The translations under genes were made by a program, and so were the position numbers. DNA of 24,842 nucleotides, taken from NCBI GenBank assembly GCA_021772215.1, contig JAJFMK010000299.1:1-24842 (forward strand), read 5' to 3'. Under the pieces are notes generated by a model. The model had not been told where the DNA came from, searched no databases, and worked only from the letters and a program-made list of their open reading frames with translations. Origin of the DNA: Chlamydiota bacterium. Lineage in GTDB: Bacteria; Chlamydiota; Chlamydiia; Chlamydiales; JAJFMK01. This document shows, in pieces, positions 7,754-15,197 of this stretch; the first letter of the stretch is position 1, and the number at the start of each line of letters is the position of its first letter.

Positions 7754-8806
7754 ATGACACACTTCTCTGTAGATAAAACCTATTTTCAGGATGGGCCCCT
7801 GTCAGGGCGACCCTACTACGATCCCTCTCGCGGACTCCATCAATCAAAAGTAATATCTTCAGAAAATGAGCGTCTGCGCGGTCTGCAGACATTTTTGATC
7901 CGGCTTTATCAAGAATCCGTTACGAGCAATGGACTACTATATAAAGCATTTGTCTGGGGAGTAGGTCACAATTTAAAGGGGCTTGAGCCTGCACGGCTTA
8001 AGCTGCTCTCTATCAATGAGGAGCTTGAAAAAGCTAGCTCTCCTAGCTACCTCACTTGGATCATTATGCGGATCTGGAACCTCGTTGCTAGCTGCTTTGG
8101 CTGCTCTCTTTGGATATATCCCGACTACAAAAGCGGACTTGAGAAATCACATATTAATCAGATCTGTCAACAGATTCAAAACTGCCATGCTGAGCTGAGC
8201 ATTGATAGCGAGTATGACTCTTTTTTCGAGCCGACGATGAGCGATATTTTGGCCTGTATTAACGAGCCTAATAAACTTTATGCCTTCTATCTAGATGGTC
8301 AATGTCGATTCTATTCACCTGAAGAGAGTCTCTCTATGATGTTTGGAGAGCAATCCATGCCGGCTCACGCGCATGCCACAACCTGGAAAGAGAAATCACT
8401 TCTAGTTATCCCTGATAAAGAAATAATTTTTAAAGTAGGTGACTCCAAGTATAAAATACTTAAAAAAACCTCTGTTTTTAAGATTAATCTTCTTCAAAAG
8501 GGAGGGAACATAACGGTAGATTTGGGAGTTGAAAACCACAAATTGATTAAAGGAATTAACTTGGGAGCCCTTTTTATTGAAGGAAAGGTCTCCCTTACAA
8601 GAGAGTCTTCACATTCAGATGAGGTGATCCTCTATTCATCCCAAGGCAGTCTCGCCTTGGGTAAATCAGGATCAGCGTTCTTAGAGCCGGATATCGATTA
8701 TTGGGTGGAGACCGCTGGTGAGAAACAGCAGTTTAGCTATACTGTGTCTCAAATTGAAGTGGGTAGATGTTTTGTAGATAAAATTAAGGAGCCGCTGAAC
8801 AATTAG
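7754..8806 (+). CDS. Array paralogue 1, unrecognised family
   Basis: 350 aa, no known family recognised. It shares an architecture with the genes at 8975, 9964, 11139, 12167 and 14016. The N-terminal signature is YFQDGPLSGRPYY (10-22). A helical stretch has ERLRGLQ (39-45) and GLLYKAF (60-66). The hydrophobic segment YLTWIIMRIWNLVASCFG spans 99-116, closing with W-x-YPDY (120-125). Then come a DILACINEPNKLY motif and a beta-rich C-terminal half ending in an 'EPDIDYW' strand motif. There is no Sec signal peptide. The hydrophobic segment could be a single membrane anchor or a buried helix. The ATG lies in a small predicted hairpin (7741-7756) and has no clear SD. It is separated from paralogue 2 by 168 bases, whereas paralogues 2-7 abut each other. 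Function is unknown; host-directed effector is only one idea. Confidence 0.75.
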   Translation: MTHFSVDKTYFQDGPLSGRPYYDPSRGLHQSKVISSENERLRGLQTFLIRLYQESVTSNGLLYKAFVWGVGHNLKGLEPARLKLLSINEELEKASSPSYLTWIIMRIWNLVASCFGCSLWIYPDYKSGLEKSHINQICQQIQNCHAELSIDSEYDSFFEPTMSDILACINEPNKLYAFYLDGQCRFYSPEESLSMMFGEQSMPAHAHATTWKEKSLLVIPDKEIIFKVGDSKYKILKKTSVFKINLLQKGGNITVDLGVENHKLIKGINLGALFIEGKVSLTRESSHSDEVILYSSQGSLALGKSGSAFLEPDIDYWVETAGEKQQFSYTVSQIEVGRCFVDKIKEPLNN

Positions 8807-8828
8807 GGTACAGCCGATTTTTTGATGA

Positions 8829-8857
8829 TTTTGTTTCCAGTTGGTTGATTTTATAAA
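8829..8857 (+). promoter_or_regulatory. Weak candidate promoter upstream of the paralogue 2-7 gene string
   Basis: The 168-base gap before paralogue 2 is A/T-rich and is the only sizeable gap within the array, so a promoter is expected here. TTGTTT (8831-8836) and TATAAA (8852-8857) are the best pair by eye, 15 bases apart, which is short. A TTGACA occurs at 8869-8874 but its -10 partner 17 bases on (TTGATC) is poor. The same gap has a direct repeat AATTGATCA at 8890-8898 and 8934-8942, each containing the palindrome TGATCA, 44 bases apart. No terminator for paralogue 1 is evident. Confidence 0.25.
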
Positions 8858-8974
8858 TTTGCATACTGTTGACAGTAGGGGGTTTATGAAATTGATCAAA
8901 TGGGAACGAAAGGGCGAAAAAGCAGCCTGCACGAATTGATCAGTGGCTCCACAAAGAAACTTAAAGGAAAAAAA

Positions 8975-9961
8975 ATGAGTTTAACCGTGCCGGCTGAATT
9001 TTACCGTAATGACAAACTACCGGGATTGGCTGCTTATGATGAAAAGAAGGGACTTTTCGTCATAGCAACTAATAGCAACCCAGTCGAACGCCTTAAGGGT
9101 TTGCAAACAGCAATAACTCGGCTTTTTGATGAGGCAACAAAAGGGCATGGCGCTCTCTTTGGAGCGTTCGTGAATGGATTAACACCTGATACCCTCTCAT
9201 GTTTAAAGGGAAATCTCACCCAGATTCATACCGAGCTTGAGGCTGAAAGTAAAAAAACTCCTCACTGGTTGGTCTTCATAGCTATGACTATTTGGAACCT
9301 GTTTGCTAACTGTTTTGGCTTTGCCAAGTGGGAGGCTCCTGACTATACCGTTGCATCTTTTTCTTCTAGGCTCGACTCGACTCTTCAGGCTATTGAAAAG
9401 AGCTGGTTTGCAGTGACTTATTTAAAGGGCAAGGGAGCTAAAGATCTTTTAGCCCCTTATGGTGAACCCAATCTGCTCTTTGCTACTGATGAATATGACG
9501 ATGTAAATTTATTCACATTGAATGGCGAGGTCTGTCCTGAAGCCGGTGATAATTTTACAACATCTTCGGTACAATTCGGAGAGGAGAAGATTTTAGAAGT
9601 CGATGAGATCCGGTATCGTGTACAAATTGAGGCTCCGGTCTGCTCTTTTAAGCTAGTCGCCGGTGATAATACAACAGATTATGATCTCACTGATCTCAAG
9701 GATAATCACGAACTATTGAACGGGATTTATCTTCAGAGGGGAGTCGAAAGCCAAGTAGAACTTATTGTTGTGAGCCGCTTAAGTAAAAAATACCAAATAA
9801 CCGATGAAGAGAAGACTCATGATCACAGTCAAGCCATTCAGATTATTGCTAACAAGGAATACATCATAGCGAGTAAGAAAGGTGAGGAGCTTATGAAGTT
9901 CAAGATCACAGATCTTCATTCAAAGCCGGTAGAATTTAATGTCACAAAACTGGAGATTTAA
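8975..9961 (+). CDS. Array paralogue 2, unrecognised family
   Basis: 328 aa from ATG 8975. This start has a good SD (AAAGGA) and aligns with the other family members; the frame extends upstream to ATG 8900, but that start has no ribosome-binding site and no family match. Family features are a short N-terminal motif (EFYRNDKLPGLAAY), ERLKGLQ (38-44), GALFGAF (59-65), a hydrophobic segment HWLVFIAMTIWNLFANCFGF (97-116) and WEAPDY (119-124). Next come KDLLAPYGEPNLLF and the beta-module motif VDEIRYRV. The C-terminal strand motif NKEYIIASKKGEE closes the beta-rich half. There is no signal peptide. It ends two bases before the next gene and appears to head a six-gene string (8975-14945). Function is unknown. 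Confidence 0.8.
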   Translation: MSLTVPAEFYRNDKLPGLAAYDEKKGLFVIATNSNPVERLKGLQTAITRLFDEATKGHGALFGAFVNGLTPDTLSCLKGNLTQIHTELEAESKKTPHWLVFIAMTIWNLFANCFGFAKWEAPDYTVASFSSRLDSTLQAIEKSWFAVTYLKGKGAKDLLAPYGEPNLLFATDEYDDVNLFTLNGEVCPEAGDNFTTSSVQFGEEKILEVDEIRYRVQIEAPVCSFKLVAGDNTTDYDLTDLKDNHELLNGIYLQRGVESQVELIVVSRLSKKYQITDEEKTHDHSQAIQIIANKEYIIASKKGEELMKFKITDLHSKPVEFNVTKLEI

Positions 9962-9963
9962 GC

Positions 9964-11136
9964 ATGAGTGCAACACAAGCCTATTTTCAACCCGGACCAT
10001 TTTCCGGTTTACCCGCTTTTTCTGAACAGGGCGGCTTCACTATCGTCCAACGGGGCGCCGTTTCTGAAGAGGCGCGTCTTGCAGACCTATCTCGCGGGAT
10101 GCAACAGCTTATTGCAGAGGCTCAGCAAGGGGTAGGGCCTCTTTTAGAGGCTTTTTGCAAAGCAGCACCTCGAGATGGCGATTTGGCGGCCTTTAAGGCG
10201 AATCTCCTATCGATTAACAAAGAGCTGATTGCTTCTGAAGGAGCGATAAGTAGGATCTACAGAAAAACAGAAAAAATAGTCGGACCCCTATTGGGTTTGT
10301 CCTCTGAGGATCAGGCCTCCCAGTTTAATTTGATCTGCGAGCAGATCACGGCCTTTTTGAGCAAAGAAAGAGAGGCTGCCAAACTCAATGGTCAGATCAA
10401 AGAGGCATTTAAAGATCCTCTTTGTGAGCCCATAGATCTTTTGGCGTCTTTGGGTAAGCCAGGCAGACTCTTTGTTGAGCCAAACACAGCCGTTGGATTT
10501 ATCACCTTCTCTGCCCCAACTGAAGCCAACGCTCGTTTTCATAGCTACAATATGGAATATAGCTGTGAGGAGAATGACCCCTTTAAAAAGGATTCTAAAG
10601 ACCCTACAAAGAGTACATTCACCTGGCAAAAATATCCCGATAAGCACTCAGGTCCCATCAAGATTGAAGTGGATGGTGTTTGTTACTTTGTTAATCCGAT
10701 AGCTTCTGTTTTCGCTGTCGATGTTCACCTGACGTTTGATGGAATCATACAGATCCCCTTTAACGTCGATATGGGAAAAAGCCTTACCCGGGTTTACTAT
10801 AATTTTGTGACTCATGAATGGCAGAAGCTCGGCTTACACGGTCGAAACTTCTCTCTTACGGCGGAAGATCTCATCTGGTTTGGGCGGATGATGGAGAAAC
10901 CTTCAATTATGTTTCCCTTTGAGCTCACGCTGGAAAAGATAACAGTTCAAGCAGGCGATTGGACTCCCGTCGATCTCAATCAAGAGTACACATTTATTCG
11001 TGAGGGCAAAAGTTGCAGCTTACGCCTCAGCAACCTCCAAGTAGAGCCGATGAGAGCCAACGTGGCCCTTTGCGATGGAGAGGATTATATGGATCAGGTT
11101 TTAAAATTTAATGAGAGCAAAGCAATAGAGGTTTAA
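9964..11136 (+). CDS. Array paralogue 3, unrecognised family (lacks the WNLF segment)
   Basis: 390 aa, the longest member. The N-terminus has the family signature in clean form: YFQPGPFSGLPAF (7-19), then GGF, ARLADLSRGMQQL and GPLLEAF (58-64). Where relatives have the hydrophobic WNLFA-C-GF segment this protein has only ISRIYRKTEKIVGPLLGL (95-112), which is much less hydrophobic, so it is probably fully soluble. The next module (DLLASLGKPGRLF, then a TFSAPTEANARF stretch and IEVDGVCYFV) closely resembles the C-terminal module of paralogue 4. A longer beta-rich tail with the strand motif LNQEYTFI follows. A GGAG SD lies within the end of paralogue 2; gaps of two bases to both neighbours suggest translational coupling. 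No known function. Confidence 0.8.
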   Translation: MSATQAYFQPGPFSGLPAFSEQGGFTIVQRGAVSEEARLADLSRGMQQLIAEAQQGVGPLLEAFCKAAPRDGDLAAFKANLLSINKELIASEGAISRIYRKTEKIVGPLLGLSSEDQASQFNLICEQITAFLSKEREAAKLNGQIKEAFKDPLCEPIDLLASLGKPGRLFVEPNTAVGFITFSAPTEANARFHSYNMEYSCEENDPFKKDSKDPTKSTFTWQKYPDKHSGPIKIEVDGVCYFVNPIASVFAVDVHLTFDGIIQIPFNVDMGKSLTRVYYNFVTHEWQKLGLHGRNFSLTAEDLIWFGRMMEKPSIMFPFELTLEKITVQAGDWTPVDLNQEYTFIREGKSCSLRLSNLQVEPMRANVALCDGEDYMDQVLKFNESKAIEV

Positions 11137-11138
11137 CT

Positions 11139-12167
11139 ATGACACTTGTGACACAAGACTATTTTTTATCTGGGCCCTTTAGAGGGGTCCCTACCTATAA
11201 CGATGAGGGGGGCTTTGGCGTCTCTGTGACGAGGGTTCCTCAAGAAAATCGCCTTCGAGGTCTTCAGAAGGGGATGAGACTTTTAAATGAGCAGGCAAAA
11301 CAGGGGGAGGGGCCTCTTTTTGAGGCTTTTGTGAAAAAAAATAACCCTGATGTTGGAGCTACTCTGCTAAACAAAATTTCTCTTACTAATCAGGAGCTGA
11401 TCGATGCCAGCACGCCACACTGGCTGGTCGGTTTGGCTATCTCGGTTTGGAATCTCTTCGCTGGCTGTCTAGGATTTCAGCGCTGGGAGGTGCCCGACTA
11501 TCGAGCTGTTGAACCGAGGCAGATTCTAACGATAAATAATACAATTCAAGATATCTCGAAAAGATGGAGAGGGCTCAAAGCTACTGGTGAGGATCTTTTA
11601 GCTGGGTTTGGTCATGCGGATAAGTTTTATCTGACCAAGAGTGCAGACGCCTCTTCAACTCTGATTACCTCATTTCCAAAGATGGATGAAATTACTTTGC
11701 AAGTAGGAAAGCCAGAGCAGATTCGTGTTGATGATGATGTTTATGAAGTCTGTTTGGAAGGTAGCCAAGGTGCCCCGGAGATTGTTGTGAAAGAGCTTCT
11801 CAATGTTGAGAAACATCCAACACTTAAGGCCGCAAAAGAAAGGGGACCCGTAGTTGATCTCTTGGAGGAAGTTGGACTTAAAGAGCGGTTATTTGCTTAC
11901 CCAAGAGCCAAAGGAGGTGTTACCTTCTACGCACCTAAGGAGAGCGGGGTGATTCCTCTAAAGTGGGAGCCGGAATACCACGAATATTGGAACGACTCAG
12001 TTAGGATAGAGGACCATAATAGATCAGCCGGAACATTTTATCGATCTACCTATCCAACACATGGATCTCCTCTTTTTATTCACGTTGACGGTGTCAAGTA
12101 TCGTGTGACAATCACTGCTCCGACAGAAGATGAGAAGATGAAAGTCTCTGTTGTGAGAGAAGATTAA
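11139..12167 (+). CDS. Array paralogue 4, unrecognised family (two beta modules)
   Basis: 342 aa. The N-terminal half is canonical: YFLSGPFRGVPTY (8-20), NRLRGLQKGM (37-46), GPLFEAF (58-64), HWLVGLAISVWNLFAGCLGF (94-113) and WEVPDY (116-121). It then carries two copies of the downstream module. The first starts at EDLLAGFGHADKFY and has VDDDVYEV. The second starts at VDLLEEVGLKERLF, continues with a TFYAPKESG stretch, and ends IHVDGVKYRVTITAP; it is most like paralogue 3. It lacks the C-terminal strand module found in paralogues 1-3, so it looks like a recombinant or an end-truncated member. A GAGG SD is placed six bases before the ATG. Its stop codon overlaps the start of the next gene (TAATG). 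Function is unknown. Confidence 0.8.
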   Translation: MTLVTQDYFLSGPFRGVPTYNDEGGFGVSVTRVPQENRLRGLQKGMRLLNEQAKQGEGPLFEAFVKKNNPDVGATLLNKISLTNQELIDASTPHWLVGLAISVWNLFAGCLGFQRWEVPDYRAVEPRQILTINNTIQDISKRWRGLKATGEDLLAGFGHADKFYLTKSADASSTLITSFPKMDEITLQVGKPEQIRVDDDVYEVCLEGSQGAPEIVVKELLNVEKHPTLKAAKERGPVVDLLEEVGLKERLFAYPRAKGGVTFYAPKESGVIPLKWEPEYHEYWNDSVRIEDHNRSAGTFYRSTYPTHGSPLFIHVDGVKYRVTITAPTEDEKMKVSVVRED

Positions 12168-13186
12168 TGGCTTCAAGAGTTGAGATTCCCGGGCAGTTTT
12201 TTAATTAAGAGCCGCTACCAGCCGATCTCGTCTATTCACAGCGCGGGTTTCACTCCCAAGAGGGGGTGAGTCCGTTAGGAAGGCGGGAGTCGCTGCGGCT
12301 CGGTGTGATGCAGCTTTTCTTCGAGGCTGTTGGTAAACGGGGTGCACTCTTTGAGGCTTTCGTTCGTGAGATTGGTGGCAGTGAGGAAAGATACAGGCAC
12401 CTAAAATCGAAGATGGACTCTATTGAGCCAGAAGTAGGCTCATTTGCTCATGAGATCCTTAAGGGAGGTCGTGAACATGTCTTCATATTTGGCAGTATGG
12501 GGTCTGAGGTCGCTAAAGATAATCTTTGTGGTATGAATAGACACGATAAAATCATAGAAAGTGAATTTGTTGGGAGTAGAACAGGCTATTGGGAAAAGCT
12601 TAAGAATTTTTGGAGCAGCTATCCAGTGACGGAGATGCTACCTGGTGAGATGAACTCTGTTGAGGGCTCTCCAAAGCTGATCTTAGTTCCTGGTGTTGGA
12701 GGTGTCTCACTATATAATTTTGACCGTGACAATGTTGTGCGAGACTTTCCCTTTCCTGACGACCCTCTCGGGTTGCCGTCTGTTGGCTTTCAATTTCTCA
12801 TCTACCCGGAAGGTGATCAGCCGCTTCAGTTCACAATCTCTATTGATGGAGAGTGGGAGCGATGGACGGTCACGCCGCCGCAGTTTTTTGTCCTAATCAA
12901 TGGACAGACAAGAGTTGACCTAGGAAATGAGTCCCAAGAAGTCAGTCCGACCCTACGTTTGGCTAGACGGAATGAATCGCTCTTTTTCGATCGAGAAGAG
13001 GCTTTGGGAAGTGTAACAATTGATACGGCAACCTGTGTGCTAGATATATGGGGTAAGGGCTGGGAGAGTCATGTCTATCCAGGAAAAGATTATGAAATTA
13101 CTGATGGTGGGCAGATTTCTACTTTCAACTTCGCCTTTGATGAGAGAAGGGAGATGATCGTCAGAAGAGAAAGGAGCGATATATGA
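12167..13186 (+). pseudogene. Array paralogue 5, interrupted by an in-frame stop near its N-terminus
   Basis: The gene starts at ATG 12167 (TAATG overlap with paralogue 4) and reads MASRVEIPGQFFN, then meets TAA at 12206-12208. The same frame continues EPLPADLVYSQRGFH and on to 13186 with no further stop. Both sides of the stop match the family: QFFN corresponds to Y-F in the YF..GP motif, the following EPL to its GP-L, then GALFEAF and later GSPKLIL and a beta-rich end with GKDYEIT. The interruption is therefore a single nonsense codon, not a frameshift. The WNLF hydrophobic segment is not recognisable. A GTG at 12266 opens the remaining 306 codons, but the G-rich run before it is too close to act as an SD. 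A recently inactivated gene is the simplest view; downstream reinitiation or a sequencing error are alternatives. Confidence 0.75.
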
Positions 13187-14001
13187 CAGGAGGATATAAT
13201 GCATTTGCATCAATGGTATTGAGTCCTCCGGTAGATTATACTAAATTTGAATTGCCGGAAACGGAGGGAGAGATTGTTGAGTCTCCGAGTTTTTCTGTTG
13301 ATGAGGAAAGGGATCGGAAGAATCGAGAGGTGATCGGAAGTATTGTTAAGTATGGCCTCGTTAGTGATCCAGCAGTCCATGGCTCAACCCATCTCTGCTC
13401 TTCAGATGAGCCGCGGCATCCAGTAAAAGGAAAATTGCGCATCAATTTCTTATGGGATTCTGTTGAGCGTGAAGAAGGGAATCATGTAGGCAAACTGGAT
13501 GGGTTGACCTATTTTGAAGTTGGTATTAACCGGGTACTCTATAACCGGAGTTGTGGGGCGATACCGGTTGTTTCTGAGAGGTTTGTAGAGGGTGGAGAAA
13601 TTTTTTTTGGTGATCTAGATGTCAATGATGTGACTTTGCGCTCTCACCATAGCGCTCTTTTTGTCTTAAAGCCTGAAAATTTTCAAGATTTTTGGGGTGG
13701 TATTGAAAAAGTGACAACCGAGGGATCTCTTCTTTTTGATGTTACGTTATCGGATGTTTCTCATGTCTTTGTTCCGAAGAATCTTCAGAAAATTGTAGGA
13801 CCATTACTAGAAGATAAGGGTCCAGAGGTGATCTATGTCGGATCGATTCGAAAAGAGGTTGAGAGGCGCTTTGTGACGATTCCCGATTATGAGACAGCGT
13901 TAACAAAATTGGCTTATAGCTATTTCGAATCAGTTTTTAAAAGGGGAGAAAATTGCCCCTTGCCTTTAGGATTGCACGCTGTTAGATTGTTCGATCAGTA
14001 A
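13183..14001 (+). CDS. Unrecognised soluble protein embedded in the paralogue array
   Basis: 272 aa, no family recognised. Unlike its neighbours it lacks the YF-GP, GLQ, WNLF and DLL motifs, so it is probably not a member of the array family. There is no signal peptide or membrane segment. Visible blocks are VHGSTHLCSSDEPRHP (64-79), KLDGLTYFEVGINR (103-116), a YNRSCGAIPV strand (119-128), LFVLKPENFQDFW (160-172), HVFVPKNLQKIVGPLL (190-205) and a VTIPDYETALTKL helix near the end. The alternating strand pattern with a conserved-looking His-Gly-Ser is reminiscent of some ADP-ribosyltransferase-like folds, but this is too weak to claim. A GGAG SD precedes it, it overlaps paralogue 5 by four bases (ATGA), and it is 14 bases from the next paralogue, so it belongs to the same transcript. 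Confidence 0.72.
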   Translation: MTGGYNAFASMVLSPPVDYTKFELPETEGEIVESPSFSVDEERDRKNREVIGSIVKYGLVSDPAVHGSTHLCSSDEPRHPVKGKLRINFLWDSVEREEGNHVGKLDGLTYFEVGINRVLYNRSCGAIPVVSERFVEGGEIFFGDLDVNDVTLRSHHSALFVLKPENFQDFWGGIEKVTTEGSLLFDVTLSDVSHVFVPKNLQKIVGPLLEDKGPEVIYVGSIRKEVERRFVTIPDYETALTKLAYSYFESVFKRGENCPLPLGLHAVRLFDQ

Positions 14002-14015
14002 TCAAGGAGTGAAAT

Positions 14016-14945
14016 ATGTCAGGATCTCAAGTAAGTAGAGTATATGATTTTGATGGAGCGGATTTTAATCCCCTTAGACCAGGTCAAAAAGTTAACCATC
14101 ATGACCGCTTAAAGAGGCTGCAGGCTGGGATTAAGCAGCTAGGTCAAGAGATGATAGCTGCCCAAGGTAACCTCTACCGTGCATTTTTGAATCGGGCAAC
14201 AGCACCGGCAGGTCTTAACGCAGGAAGAGTGATGCTCTGTCACATAGATCAAGAGCTCAAAGATGCCAGTCGAAGCAACTGCTTAGTTGAATTGATACGT
14301 AGCGTTGTGAATCTCTTTTTGGGTCTTTTTGGGATTTCGTGGAAAGGTGAAGATTACCGCAGCAATGTCAAAATCGATGAGGTAGTGAATAAGTTAGAGC
14401 AAAAAGGAAAAGAGCTAAGAGTCCCAATCGACGAGGCTTTAAACAAGTGGGGAGCTGCTTGTGTGGTAGAGAATGATTTAGAGAGAATCATTGCCTATCC
14501 AACAAGCGAAGGATTCAATCTTCTTGTGGTGGATGATGATCGAACCGCTGCAACCTCTGCTCATGAGTTTTTGGATAGCTGGGGGCACATTGATGATGTT
14601 GTAGAGATGGAGATAGAAATAGGGGGGAATTTCAGTACAGTTGCGATTCATCGCCCTGAGCTCTTGGTCAAAGTGCATTACGGCACAGATCCTACGAAAA
14701 CCCCAACTTCAAATGAAAATCTTGCTAAGAGGCCTCTTGTTTTCCCAGGAGGTTATAAAATTGAAATCAATGAAGAGTGGCCAAGAAAATCTACTCATCC
14801 CATGAGGCTTGTAGGCAGCTTGATAGATGAGCCTGTGATGCTTCTTTTTGGCACAAGTTACAATGTTGGTGATAGCAAAGTGACGGTAAGCTACGTTTCT
14901 CAAGAGCCGATTAAGTTAGAAATGAAAAAACATCCGACCTCGTGA
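14016..14945 (+). CDS. Array paralogue 6 (last gene of the array), unrecognised family
   Basis: 309 aa, the most divergent intact member. The N-terminal YF-GP motif is degraded to a VYDFDGADFNPLRPG stretch, but RLKRLQAGIKQL (31-42), GNLYRAF (51-57), KDASRSNCLVELI and the hydrophobic VVNLFLGLFGISW (97-109) with GEDY (111-114) align with the others. The rest is beta-rich without a clear DLL motif. There is no signal peptide. A strong AAGGAG SD lies six bases before the ATG. It is the last gene of the co-directional string; its final codons form the left arm of a hairpin that serves as terminator for the convergent DUF378 gene. Function is unknown. Confidence 0.76.
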   Translation: MSGSQVSRVYDFDGADFNPLRPGQKVNHHDRLKRLQAGIKQLGQEMIAAQGNLYRAFLNRATAPAGLNAGRVMLCHIDQELKDASRSNCLVELIRSVVNLFLGLFGISWKGEDYRSNVKIDEVVNKLEQKGKELRVPIDEALNKWGAACVVENDLERIIAYPTSEGFNLLVVDDDRTAATSAHEFLDSWGHIDDVVEMEIEIGGNFSTVAIHRPELLVKVHYGTDPTKTPTSNENLAKRPLVFPGGYKIEINEEWPRKSTHPMRLVGSLIDEPVMLLFGTSYNVGDSKVTVSYVSQEPIKLEMKKHPTS

Positions 14946-14958
14946 GAGATCGGATGTT
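14925..14958 (-). terminator. Rho-independent terminator of the DUF378 gene
   Basis: A hairpin with arms AACATCCGA (14929-14937) and TCGGATGTT (14950-14958), an inner three-pair extension and a GTGA loop lies 12 bases past the DUF378 stop. On the minus strand it is followed by a run of six T's (14930-14925, partly shared with the stem), the layout of an intrinsic terminator. On the plus strand no T-run follows, so it would stop the array transcript less well. The left arm lies inside the last codons of the convergent paralogue. Confidence 0.72.
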
Positions 14959-14970
14959 ATAAGGTCTGTC

Positions 14971-15180
14971 CTAGCGAACGTTCCAGCGCTTCTGGATCGT
15001 CTTAACAAAGATGATCTCATAGATCGCTGAGAGACCAACGAGGATGTAAACAAGCTTTGTAACACCCGTCGCCGTTCCAAAGATCTTCTCAACAACGTTT
15101 AGGTCTGCGATACCGACAAGACCCCAGTTTAGTCCGCCAATCACTAGCAAAATAATTGCTAATACGTCGACAATTTTCAT
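14971..15180 (-). CDS. DUF378 small two-helix membrane protein
   Basis: 69 aa from ATG 15180, chosen over the adjacent ATG 15183 because the AAGGAGG Shine-Dalgarno is five bases before 15180 but only two before 15183. The protein is almost all membrane: helix 1 about residues 4-25 (VLAIILLVIGGLNWGLVGI) and helix 2 about 42-60 (LVYILVGLSAIYEIIFV), ending in a short basic tail. The GGLNWGLVG motif in the first helix and the second-helix YILVGLSAIYE motif are the marks of DUF378, a widespread family without a known function. It is monocistronic, convergent with the paralogue array and divergent from the PAP2 gene, and has its own promoter candidate and terminator. Confidence 0.88.
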   Translation of the reverse strand: MKIVDVLAIILLVIGGLNWGLVGIADLNVVEKIFGTATGVTKLVYILVGLSAIYEIIFVKTIQKRWNVR

Positions 15181-15197
15181 CATTTCCTCCTTACAAG

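Noticed and set aside
8900..8974. A 25-residue N-terminal extension of paralogue 2 from ATG 8900.
   Set aside because: ATG 8900 has no SD and the extension has no counterpart in relatives, whereas ATG 8975 has AAAGGA upstream and aligns with the family start.
11139..12167. The array proteins as classical Inc inclusion-membrane proteins.
   Set aside because: Inc proteins have a bilobed pair of hydrophobic helices; these have at most one ~20-residue hydrophobic stretch.
12266..13186. Paralogue 5 as a normal gene starting at GTG 12266.
   Set aside because: Family similarity continues upstream in the same frame to ATG 12167, and the G-rich run before the GTG directly abuts it, too close for an SD; an interrupted gene explains the data better.
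7754..14945. Array genes as a mobile element, toxin-antitoxin or phage module.
   Set aside because: No transposase, integrase, terminal inverted repeats, phage structural gene or small antitoxin-like partner is visible.
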